NCBI GenBank assembly: GCA_963660385.1
Contig: CAVKWQ010000080.1
Location: forward strand, 1-5,824
Origin: Avelusimicrobium sp963660385
GTDB taxonomy: Bacteria > Elusimicrobiota > Elusimicrobia > Elusimicrobiales > Elusimicrobiaceae
DNA: 5,824 nucleotides
Direction of reading: 5' to 3'
Positions 1 through 5,544 of the stretch are shown here, one piece after another (position 1 is the first letter of the stretch; each line of letters starts with the position of its first letter). The notes below the pieces were generated by a model. The model was not told the origin of the DNA, ran no database searches, and was given only the letters and a program-made list of their open reading frames with translations. Made by a program: the position numbers and the translations under genes.

Positions 1-78
1 CGAGATTCCGTACAGAAACCTTACGGAATGACGTCTGTTTGGGGTGGCCGCACGGGAAACGTCCATAAATTCTTTCAT
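1..78 (-). CDS. Candidate 5' end of an unidentified gene, cut by the window edge
   Basis: An ATG at 78-76 is preceded, six bases upstream, by an excellent Shine-Dalgarno AAGGAG (90-85). The frame stays open for 26 codons to the window edge. The peptide starts MKEFMDVSRAATPN, which I do not recognise. From about codon 15 the reading frame runs into a small palindrome (5-29) of the type scattered elsewhere in this window. Either a real gene carries an in-frame palindromic insertion, or an old gene start has been broken by a repeat, or the start is chance. The strong ribosome site argues for a real or once-real gene. The open frame is too short to give statistical support. No function can be assigned. 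Confidence 0.33.
   Translation of the reverse strand, partial: MKEFMDVSRAATPNRRHSVRFLYGIS
5..29. repeat. Small palindrome, dispersed family member
   Basis: Perfect 8-bp arms ATTCCGTA (5-12) and TACGGAAT (22-29) enclose 9 bases, followed by GAC. The layout (AGAT-type left edge, short palindrome, then GAC) matches the hairpins at 845-869, 900-920, 5212-5236 and 5270-5290, so I place it in the same family with a diverged stem. Confidence 0.55.
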
Positions 79-361
79 TTTTTTCTCCTTTTTAAGACCT
101 TTATATTTGAGCAAAACGGCCTTTTATACAAGCCTTCACAAGGCGGGCACATCGGGGTATAGGCGTTCTGCAATCTCTAAATTTTAACAAAAAAAAAAAA
201 CGGAACAACCCCTTTAAAATAAACGGCGAAAAAGCGCCCTGCGGGCGGCCACTTGTCCGCGCTCTTTTGACTAATGGAGCCACACTGTTTTTGCAATGTC
301 GCCAACAAACGAAACAGCATCAATAAATAAAACAAGGCCGTTATAAAAATTGGGGTCATTC

Positions 362-700
362 TGGGTATAAAGGCCAAAACGTGGTGCTACTAGACGTATT
401 TTTTCATAATAAATCTATCGTAGCCATAGAGGATAAACTATATTTGTTTTGTACGGTCTATGTATGACATTATTGATTTAATTTCCTATACAACTATTCC
501 AGAGTACCCCCTTTAATAAAGAACTTCTTAAAACGCATTTTAGAGCATTTTTTGGACTGTTTACTGCTACATTTTTATACAAGATTTATGCATAAGAGTT
601 AAACCGTTTTAACTCTTATGGTAGTATTTTAAAGAAGTTCACGACGAGAAAATGCTATTTAAGACCTTAAAATAACACCACTTTTTGGCCTTTATACCCA
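362..700. repeat. Inverted repeat bounding an AT-rich core
   Basis: The left arm (362-386, TGGGTATAAAGGCCAAAA then C then GTGGTG) is the reverse complement of the right arm (676-700) at 24 of 25 positions. The only mismatch is C380 opposite T682. The core 387-675 is clearly more AT-rich than its surroundings. Outside the arms a second inverted match, TGGC(C/G)GCCCGCAGGG, links about 235-250 with about 709-723 in the same relative order. The two sides therefore look like diverged inverted copies of one longer element. This could be a MITE-like element or two repeats inserted head to head. No transposase gene or target-site duplication is evident. Confidence 0.6.
521..640. repeat. Nested palindromes inside the AT-rich core
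   Basis: An outer pair GAACTTCTTAAAA (521-533) and TTTTAAAGAAGTTC (627-640) is complementary apart from a one-base bulge. Inside it lies a perfect 13-bp hairpin, CATAAGAGTTAAA (591-603) and TTTAACTCTTATG (608-620), with the 4-base loop CCGT. The tract after the hairpin is only mildly T-rich, so a terminator is possible on either strand but not convincing. The nesting suggests a foldable element rather than chance. Confidence 0.55.
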
Positions 701-733
701 TTCTGAACTGGCGGCCCGCAGGGTTTTCAGAAT
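700..733. repeat. Palindrome with GC-rich loop
   Basis: Arms ATTCTGAA (700-707) and TTCAGAAT (726-733) enclose 18 bases rich in G and C. The arms follow the ATYCTGRA pattern of the other palindromes here. The element abuts the right arm of the 362-700 inverted repeat. Confidence 0.5.
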
Positions 734-776
734 CTACTTTTTGGGTGGTTTGCTGTGTCGTTATCCAACAAAGGTC

Positions 777-813
777 ATACTGGAAGGTTTGCCGACGCGG
801 AGCGTTCCAGTAT
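777..813 (-). repeat. Palindrome in the opposite orientation
   Basis: Perfect 9-bp arms ATACTGGAA (777-785) and TTCCAGTAT (805-813) enclose 19 bases. Read on the minus strand the element begins CAGATACTGGAA and ends CCAGTATGACC. This is the layout of the plus-oriented palindromes at 844-872 and 5211-5239, so it is an inverted family member. Confidence 0.5.
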
Positions 814-830
814 CTGTCGTTTTCCTCTGT

Positions 831-923
831 TTTAATAACAACAGATCCTGGACTACGACTTTCCAGGATGACGACAACAACTAACAACCCAATCGGTAGA
901 TCCTGAACTAAATTCAGGATGAC
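831..923 (+). repeat. Composite two-hairpin repeat, copy 1
   Basis: Two 8-bp palindromes lie in tandem: ATCCTGGA/TCCAGGAT (845-852/862-869) and ATCCTGAA/TTCAGGAT (900-907/913-920). They are joined by a linker ending AATCGGTAGA, and each is followed by GAC. The same composite occurs at 5198-5293 in the same orientation, with a 3-base longer linker. It ends 8 bases before the era stop codon (932-934). It could give the era mRNA a 3' stem-loop, but no T-run follows it, so it is not a standard terminator. Confidence 0.8.
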
Positions 924-931
924 CTCTTAAA

Positions 932-1843
932 TTATTTTTCGTCGCGCACGATGTAGCCAAATTCTTCCAGGACCTTCGTGTCGTTGCGCCAGTTGGGCGA
1001 TACCACTACATTAAGTTCCAAGCGGTACTTGCGCCCTAAAAACTCTTCAATGCGCTTTTGCGCCCGCTTGCGCAGTTCGGCAATCGCACTGCCGCCCTTG
1101 CCAATTAAAATAGGCTTTTGGCTCTCGCGCTCTACGTGGATGTTGGCGCGGATGTAGTTTTTGGGGCCGAGATCCTCGGTAAATTTTTCAATCTCTACAA
1201 AGGTGCTGTACGGCACTTCCTTTTGATAGAGTTTAAAAATCTGCTCGCGGATAAATTCCGCCGCGTAAAAGCGTTCCCAGCGGTCCGTCCATTGGCCGGG
1301 CGGAAAGTAGGCCGGGCTATTAGGCATTGCGGCAATAACCGCCTGCTTTAACGCGTCCGTCCCCGTTCCGTTGGCGGCGGAAATACGGAAGGTCTTTTCA
1401 ATCTTTAAATCGGCCTTCACGCGCGCTTCCAACGCGTCCAGCGCGGCAACATCCTGTACGAGGTCAATTTTATTAATCGCCAAAAAGATAGGACAAAAAA
1501 CGGTTTTTAACTTTTCCACCAGCGGCGCGTTTAACGCGTAATCCGCCATTGCATCTACCAAAAAAATCACCAAATCGGCATCCTCGCGCACGGCGCGGTC
1601 AATGCAGCCTACCATTGTTTGCTGCAATTTGTATTGCGCCTTTAAAAACCCGGGCGTATCCACAAATACCACTTGGTAATCGTCCCCGTCCGCAATGGCC
1701 AAAATGTTTTGGCGCGTGGTTTGGGGTTTGTTGGTAACGGGCGACAAAAGTCCGCCCGCCAGGTTGTTAAGCAAGGTAGATTTGCCCGCGTTGGGCAGGC
1801 CGGCTAATACGGCAAAACCGCTTTTAAAATTTTTTTCGTCCAT
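932..1843 (-). CDS. era: GTPase Era, ribosome small-subunit assembly
   Basis: Era is a GTP-binding protein that binds the 3' end of 16S rRNA and helps 30S maturation in the cytosol. The 303 residues (E. coli Era is about 300) show the whole family pattern. The G1 P-loop is GLPNAGKST (15-23) and TTR in the G2 region is at 42-44. G3 is DTPG (62-65), G4 is NKID (124-127) and G5 is SAA (155-157). The C-terminal KH RNA-binding domain has GKGG at 248-251 and the family's NWRND at 284-288. The start at MDEKNF puts the P-loop at the usual distance. An in-frame ATG 120 bases upstream would add 40 residues overlapping the flavin reductase gene and is rejected. No Shine-Dalgarno precedes the chosen ATG, which fits the leaderless promoter described at 1850-1878. 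The upstream gene ends 44 bases before. Confidence 0.95.
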   Translation of the reverse strand: MDEKNFKSGFAVLAGLPNAGKSTLLNNLAGGLLSPVTNKPQTTRQNILAIADGDDYQVVFVDTPGFLKAQYKLQQTMVGCIDRAVREDADLVIFLVDAMADYALNAPLVEKLKTVFCPIFLAINKIDLVQDVAALDALEARVKADLKIEKTFRISAANGTGTDALKQAVIAAMPNSPAYFPPGQWTDRWERFYAAEFIREQIFKLYQKEVPYSTFVEIEKFTEDLGPKNYIRANIHVERESQKPILIGKGGSAIAELRKRAQKRIEEFLGRKYRLELNVVVSPNWRNDTKVLEEFGYIVRDEK

Positions 1844-1849
1844 AGATGT

Positions 1850-1878
1850 ATTGTACTTATTTTTTGTCCGTTCGCCAA
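1850..1878 (-). promoter_or_regulatory. Sigma70-like promoter for era, predicted leaderless
   Basis: The -35 box TTGGCG (1878-1873) and -10 box TACAAT (1855-1850) are 17 bases apart. The A of the era ATG (1843) lies seven bases past the -10 box, where transcription normally begins. The mRNA should therefore start at or next to the initiation codon, explaining the missing ribosome site. The boxes lie in the 44-base gap after the flavin reductase stop. Confidence 0.6.
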
Positions 1879-1887
1879 CGCTCCGCG

Positions 1888-2397
1888 CTACTCGGTGATA
1901 TAACTGTCCACAATTTCGCCGAAGTAGAACATATGGTAATCGTTCGGCTCCTTGTTGTACCACAGTTCATTAAGCGCCTTGTTCAAATTTTCCGCGCCCA
2001 TTAAGCGCGCATAAGCCACCTTGCACTCAAAGTGCATACCGGGCACGTCTAAAACCGGGGTGGCAATCTTCTGCCCCTTGACGGTTTTTAACCCGCACGC
2101 GGCCAACTTATCCATATTCCGCCCGGACTTGGTGCCACACACGGCCACCGCCTGCGGCAAATCCACATACGGAATTGTAACGGTGAACTCGTGCGATTTT
2201 TCAATTTGTTCGTAAGTAAAGCGGTTCTGGCGCACCACCGTGTTAAACACGGGAATCCGCCACAAAACGCCAATCGTCCCCCAGCCGATAACCATTGTGT
2301 TTATTTTATTGCCGGATTTAGTGGTTAAAAAGGCGGCCTTGGAAAGGATATCCAAGTTCTTTTGTGCGTTAAAATTATACGGTACTCTTTTAATCAT
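1888..2397 (-). CDS. Flavin reductase-like, FMN-binding split-barrel protein
   Basis: This 169-residue protein belongs to the flavin reductase-like family, whose members bind FMN in a split beta-barrel and use it in reductase or electron-transfer roles in the cytosol. Supporting segments are NTMVIGWGTIGVLWRIPVF (43-61, the FMN-phosphate side of the barrel), VRQNRFTYEQIEKSHEFTV (65-83), CGTKSGRNMDKLAACGL (97-113) and the C-terminal GEIVDSYI (160-167). There is no signal peptide or membrane segment. The ATG has a G-rich ribosome site (AGAGGGGG, 2412-2405) seven bases upstream and a promoter just before it. It precedes era by 44 bases and could be co-transcribed with it. The physiological substrate and electron donor cannot be read from sequence, so I give no gene symbol. 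Confidence 0.88.
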   Translation of the reverse strand: MIKRVPYNFNAQKNLDILSKAAFLTTKSGNKINTMVIGWGTIGVLWRIPVFNTVVRQNRFTYEQIEKSHEFTVTIPYVDLPQAVAVCGTKSGRNMDKLAACGLKTVKGQKIATPVLDVPGMHFECKVAYARLMGAENLNKALNELWYNKEPNDYHMFYFGEIVDSYITE

Positions 2398-2416
2398 ATG
2401 TTTTCCCCCTCTTTAA

Positions 2417-2445
2417 AGTATAGCGGCCCTCGTAGCGCAGGGCAA
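2417..2445 (-). promoter_or_regulatory. Sigma70-like promoter for the flavin reductase gene
   Basis: TTGCCC (2445-2440) and TATACT (2422-2417) are separated by exactly 17 bases. Predicted transcription starts near 2410, so the leader is only about 13 bases and the Shine-Dalgarno sits at the very 5' end of the mRNA. It lies just downstream of the lon terminator, so this gene starts a new transcript. Confidence 0.65.
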
Positions 2446-2462
2446 GGAATTTATTAGATTAG

Positions 2463-2494
2463 AAAGCCCGGCCTTTTTAAAAAGACCGGGCTTT
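2463..2494 (-). terminator. Intrinsic terminator of lon
   Basis: An 11-bp GC-rich stem (arms 2484-2494 and 2463-2473, core GCCCGG/CCGGGC) has a TTTTTAAAAA centre that can extend the stem. It begins 11 bases after the lon stop. On the minus-strand RNA one position is G-U. On the plus strand the same position is a C-A mismatch, so the structure favours the lon direction. TTTCTAATCT follows the stem on that strand. Confidence 0.75.
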
Positions 2495-2504
2495 TAAAAA
2501 CGGC

Positions 2505-5027
2505 TTATTTGCGTTTTTTGGCTTTGGCTTTAACAGCCTTGCGCGCAGGCGCTTTTTTAACGGCTTTCTTCGCTTTGGGAGCGGCTTTTTTAGCCGTCTT
2601 TTTGGCGGGCGTTACACGCGCCGCGGCCGATTTTTTATGCGCCTTGGCAGATTTTTTGGAGTCGCGTTTTTTGTTTAATTTGGCTTCAAACTCTTTCCAA
2701 CCTTCCAACGCCAACGGCAACACTTCGTCCATATGCTTCACCGGGATTAAGGTAAGTTCCTTGCGGACCCGTTCCGGGATTTCGGACACGTCTTTCTCGT
2801 TGGTGTGCGGATAGAGAATCGTTTTGACCCCTTCGCGGTAAGCGGCCAGGAATTTTTCCTTAATGCCGCCGACGGGAAGCACACGGCCCGTAATGGTTAC
2901 CTCGCCCGTCATCGCCAAGTGCTTTTTAACGGGCAGGCCCGTCAAAAGGCTGGTTAAGGCGGTCGTAATCACGCTGCCTGCGGACGGTCCGTCTTTCGGT
3001 ACGGCCCCTTCGGGGAAGTGGACGTGAAAGTCCGTCTTGTCAAAATCTACGTCTTTGCCATAGCCGCGACTTCTGGCATACGTCAGCGCGGCGCGGACGG
3101 ATTCCTTCATCACGTTACCCAGCATACCTGTCAAAATCAGTTGGCCTTTGCCCGGGATTTTGGTGGCTTCAATAGACAGCGTTTCGCCGCCTACACTCGT
3201 CCACGCAAGGCCCGTGGCAATACCGACGCCGTTTTCCTCGGTAGCAAAGTTGGAATAGCGCGGCACGCCCAAAAACTCGTGCAGGTTTTCCTTGGTAACA
3301 ACTACCTTTTTAGCGCCTTCCACAATTTTTTTGGCGGCTTTGCGGCACAGGGAGCCGATTTCGCGGTCCAAGTTGCGCACCCCCGCTTCGCGCACATAGT
3401 CACGCATTAACAGGGCGACAGCCTCGTGCGTAACCTCTAACTGGCCATCCTTCAAGCCGTGCATCTTCATTTGTTTGGGCAAGAGGTACTTATCCACGAT
3501 ATCGTGTTTTTCGTACTCGGTGTATCCGTCAAAATCAATAATTTCCAAGCGGTCGCGCAAGGTGGACGGAATATTAGCCAAGGAGTTCGCCGTGGTAATA
3601 AACATTACCTTGGATACGTCAAACGGCACGTCCAAAAAGTGGTCGGTAAACTCTTTGTTTTGCTCCGGGTCCAACAGTTCAAGTAGCGCCGCCGCGGGGT
3701 CGCCGCGCCAGTCGCTGCCCATTTTGTCAATTTCGTCCAGCAGGAAGACCGGGTTCATACTCTTGGCCTTGCTGATACCCTGAATAATGCGCCCCGGCAT
3801 AGAACCGATATACGTTCTGCGATGTCCGCGGATTTCGCTCTCGTCGCGTACGCCCCCCAAGGACATCCGCACAAATTTGCGGCCGATAGCGCGCGCAATA
3901 GATTTAGCCAACGACGTTTTCCCCACGCCGGGCGCACCCGCAAAGCAGAGCACCGGGCCGCGCAGGGAATTATTTAACTTGCTCACCGCCAAATATTCCA
4001 AAATGCGTTCTTTGGGTTTTTCCAGCCCAAAGTGGTCCTCGTCCAAAATCTTTTTGGCTTCTTTTAAGTCCAATACATCCTCGGTCGTTTGGTTCCAAGG
4101 CATATTGACGAGCCAATCCAAATAGGTGCGCGAGACCGTCGCTTCCGGTGAGAACGGCGCCATTTTGGCCAGGCGGTCAATCTCTTTTTCCGCCGCTTCT
4201 TTGGCCTGCGGAGGAAGCCCGTTCTTTTTGATTTTCGCGCGCAAGGCGTCCAGTTCCTTTTGGAAATCATCCTTTTGGCTGAGTTCCTTTTGGATGGCCT
4301 TCATTTGCTCGTTCAAATAATATTCTTTTTGGTTTTTTTCAATCTGTGCGCGGACCTTGGAGTGGATTTTTTCCTCCAAGCCCAAAATTTCCACTTCGCT
4401 GGTAATCAGTTTTAAGATTTTTTCCAAGCGGTCTTTAATGTGCACCGCTTCCAAAATTTCTTGGCGCTGCTCGGTTTTTACGAGCATATTGGAAGCCACC
4501 GTATCGGCCAGTTTGGAAGCGTCGTTGATTTGGCGCAGGAAGGAAACCCCCTCCACCGCAATCCGGTGCGACACGCGGGCATAGTGGTCAAACTCGTCCA
4601 ACACCTTGCGCATTAAGGCCTGCACTACCGGGGAATTATCGTCTTCTTCCTCAATATAATCCACCGTAGCGAACCAAGCCCCGGCCACGTCGTTCATTTC
4701 CAATTTGGTTACGCGCGCGCGGGCCAAGCCTTGCAGAAAAATCTTCATAGAGCCGTCGGGCATCTTTAAATTCTGCGTAATTTGCGCAATCACGCCGAAA
4801 TGGTAAATATCGGACTCTTTGGGGTCCTCAATTTCCGCATTTTTCTGCGATACGGCCAAAATATATTTGCCCTGTTCCCCCAGCGCAAGTTCCACCGCGG
4901 AAACAGACTTTTCGCGGTCCACCGACAACGGGAGCGACATCCCCGGGAACATCACCACATCGCGTATGGCGACAGCCGGCACTACCGTCGGTAACGAAAG
5001 CGTTTGTTTTTTAATTTCTTCTGCCAT
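2505..5027 (-). CDS. lon: ATP-dependent Lon protease with an extra basic C-terminal tail
   Basis: Lon is a cytosolic hexameric AAA+ protease that unfolds and degrades damaged and regulatory proteins. The 840 residues contain the N-terminal substrate-binding domain (about 10-205) and a helical, coiled-coil-rich linker (about 200-300). In the ATPase, Walker A is GAPGVGKT (364-371), Walker B is VFLLDEID (427-434) and the sensor-type N is at 481. In the protease domain, PKDGPSAG carries the catalytic Ser682 and GGIKEK the catalytic Lys725. Their 43-residue spacing equals that of E. coli Ser679/Lys722. The enzyme is complete and should be active. The usual Lon end falls near residue 785, and residues 786-840 are an added Lys/Ala-rich tail. 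The start has GAGAGGG (5041-5035) seven bases upstream. The gene has its own promoter (5106-5134), a CIRCE-like operator and a terminator, so it is probably monocistronic and stress-regulated. Confidence 0.97.
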   Translation of the reverse strand: MAEEIKKQTLSLPTVVPAVAIRDVVMFPGMSLPLSVDREKSVSAVELALGEQGKYILAVSQKNAEIEDPKESDIYHFGVIAQITQNLKMPDGSMKIFLQGLARARVTKLEMNDVAGAWFATVDYIEEEDDNSPVVQALMRKVLDEFDHYARVSHRIAVEGVSFLRQINDASKLADTVASNMLVKTEQRQEILEAVHIKDRLEKILKLITSEVEILGLEEKIHSKVRAQIEKNQKEYYLNEQMKAIQKELSQKDDFQKELDALRAKIKKNGLPPQAKEAAEKEIDRLAKMAPFSPEATVSRTYLDWLVNMPWNQTTEDVLDLKEAKKILDEDHFGLEKPKERILEYLAVSKLNNSLRGPVLCFAGAPGVGKTSLAKSIARAIGRKFVRMSLGGVRDESEIRGHRRTYIGSMPGRIIQGISKAKSMNPVFLLDEIDKMGSDWRGDPAAALLELLDPEQNKEFTDHFLDVPFDVSKVMFITTANSLANIPSTLRDRLEIIDFDGYTEYEKHDIVDKYLLPKQMKMHGLKDGQLEVTHEAVALLMRDYVREAGVRNLDREIGSLCRKAAKKIVEGAKKVVVTKENLHEFLGVPRYSNFATEENGVGIATGLAWTSVGGETLSIEATKIPGKGQLILTGMLGNVMKESVRAALTYARSRGYGKDVDFDKTDFHVHFPEGAVPKDGPSAGSVITTALTSLLTGLPVKKHLAMTGEVTITGRVLPVGGIKEKFLAAYREGVKTILYPHTNEKDVSEIPERVRKELTLIPVKHMDEVLPLALEGWKEFEAKLNKKRDSKKSAKAHKKSAAARVTPAKKTAKKAAPKAKKAVKKAPARKAVKAKAKKRK
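2508..2672 (-). other. Histone H1-like tail of Lon (coding segment)
   Basis: Codons 786-840 encode 55 residues with 22 Lys, 4 Arg and 16 Ala, plus Pro and Ser/Thr, and only one acidic residue (Asp789). Motifs such as TPAKKTAKKAAPKAKK and APARKAVKAKAKK resemble histone H1 C-termini and bacterial H1-like proteins. The segment is probably disordered and able to bind DNA, RNA or polyphosphate. The frame is continuous with Lon and there is no sign of a separate start or frameshift. The role is inferred from composition only. Confidence 0.85.
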
Positions 5028-5061
5028 AATTTTTCCCTCTCTGTAACGGATAAAAGGTTTC

Positions 5062-5096
5062 CCAAAAGCGTCTTATACAAAAACCCCCGCTTTTGG
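5062..5096 (-). promoter_or_regulatory. Stem-loop at the 5' end of the lon leader
   Basis: Perfect 9-bp arms CCAAAAGCG and CGCTTTTGG (5062-5070 and 5088-5096) enclose 17 bases. With the predicted start near 5099 the structure would occupy the first bases of the roughly 72-base leader. It leaves the Shine-Dalgarno (5041-5035) free, so mRNA protection is likelier than direct blocking of translation. Confidence 0.5.
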
Positions 5097-5105
5097 CTCT
5101 TATAG

Positions 5106-5134
5106 ATTGTAGCAAATTAGGTTAAAATTAGCAA
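5106..5134 (-). promoter_or_regulatory. Sigma70-like promoter of lon
   Basis: TTGCTA (5134-5129) and TACAAT (5111-5106) are 17 bases apart, and the -10 is preceded by TGC (an extended -10 TGN). Predicted transcription starts near 5099. The -35 box lies inside the right arm of the CIRCE-like palindrome, so a bound repressor would block polymerase. Confidence 0.7.
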
Positions 5135-5158
5135 CTGTGTTATTTGGTTGCTAATTTT
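5124..5158 (-). promoter_or_regulatory. CIRCE-like operator (possible HrcA site) at the lon promoter
   Basis: Perfect 12-bp inverted arms AAAATTAGCAAC (5158-5147) and GTTGCTAATTTT (5135-5124) are separated by 11 bases. The core TTAGCA, 15 bases, TGCTAA spans 27 bp. The canonical HrcA site CIRCE (TTAGCACTC, 9 bases, GAGTGCTAA) has exactly those outer hexamers at that spacing. The inner three bases of each arm differ from consensus. CIRCE upstream of lon is known in mycoplasmas. Another repressor that reads a long palindrome remains possible. Confidence 0.55.
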
Positions 5159-5197
5159 GATAAAGTGGGGCCAAGGACAACATAAAGGGCTTCTTTC

Positions 5198-5293
5198 TTT
5201 AATAACAACAGATCCTGGACTACAACTTTCCAGGATGACGACAACTACAATAAAAAACACAATCGGTAGATCCTGAAACAAGTTCAGGATGAC
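5198..5293 (+). repeat. Composite two-hairpin repeat, copy 2
   Basis: This is a near-identical direct copy of 831-923. Palindromes lie at 5212-5219/5229-5236 and 5270-5277/5283-5290, with the linker again ending AATCGGTAGA and a GAC after each. It lies upstream of the lon promoter. The loops and linker differ between copies while all four stems are perfect, which suggests that the paired bases matter or spread as a unit. Its minus-strand translation contains ILNLFQDL, a well-known artefact of such repeats. Confidence 0.8.
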
Positions 5294-5311
5294 TGCCTTT
5301 TTTAATTCAAG

Positions 5312-5534
5312 TGCCGTCCGCAAACATCTGAAAATTTTTTAGACGATTGCCTGATTTGTCAAATTCTAAGCAGTTGGGTGGATTTAGTCGGGGCGCGGTG
5401 TGGCTGTATGCCACATAAGCCCCGAAAGACGCCCAAATGCAACGAATTTGGCAAATGGTTGGCCATTATAAGTAACGGGGAACAAAGATTTACTCTTTGT
5501 TCCCCGTACGCATTTCGCAACGACTGAAAAAGCC
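5312..5534. repeat. Structured 223-bp tandem repeat, copy 1
   Basis: This unit is repeated at 5545-5767 with five substitutions and no indel (period 233, 10-base spacer). It can fold into two domains. The first has outer arms 5354-5366/5444-5456, a middle stem TCGGGGC/GCCCCGA (5388-5394/5419-5425) and an inner hairpin TGTGGC/GCCACA (5399-5404/5410-5415). The second is a 14-bp hairpin at 5475-5507. The period is not a multiple of three, so any frame shifts between copies and coding is unlikely. It could be a non-coding RNA, a REP-like element or a mobile repeat; I do not recognise the family. Confidence 0.85.
5475..5507 (-). terminator. 14-bp hairpin in repeat copy 1
   Basis: ACGGGGAACAAAGA and TCTTTGTTCCCCGT form a perfect 14-bp stem with a 5-base loop (5489-5493). 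On the minus strand TTACTTATAAT follows, only partly T-rich, so terminator function as a back-up for clpP is tentative. Confidence 0.4.
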
Positions 5535-5544
5535 GTCCTACAAA

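Larger units (their letters stand above)
79..931. other. Repeat-rich spacer without a convincing gene
   Basis: This stretch between era and the left-hand candidate gene holds no reading frame I believe. Short open frames in it have no ribosome site or recognisable domain and lie across repeats. It contains an A12 run (189-200), a GC-rich patch (232-262) whose core recurs inverted at about 709-723, the inverted-repeat-bounded AT-rich block 362-700, and four palindromes between 700 and 923. It looks like an accumulation zone for small non-coding repeats. A small untranslated RNA in 387-675 cannot be excluded by eye. Confidence 0.7.

Noticed and set aside
101..377. Two overlapping minus-strand frames of 60 and 66 residues
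   Set aside because: They run through an A12 homopolymer and repeat fragments, have no ribosome site, and look like translated spacer.
639..906. Opposed frames on both strands over the palindrome cluster
   Set aside because: Each consists almost wholly of repeat sequence and lacks a credible start signal.
1844..1963. A 40-residue N-terminal extension of Era from an upstream ATG
   Set aside because: It would overlap the flavin reductase gene by 76 bases, has no family similarity, and shifts the P-loop far from its usual position. MDEKNF at 1843 fits the family and the promoter.
2509..2814. Plus-strand hydrophobic frame opposite the lon 3' end
   Set aside because: It is the antisense of the Lys/Ala-rich tail, where lysine codons read backwards give Phe and Leu. 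It is a composition shadow, not a membrane protein.
5117..5323. Minus-strand frame with ILNLFQDL and valine-rich text
   Set aside because: It is a translation of the dispersed palindromic repeat and also crosses the lon promoter. Such peptides are common annotation artefacts.
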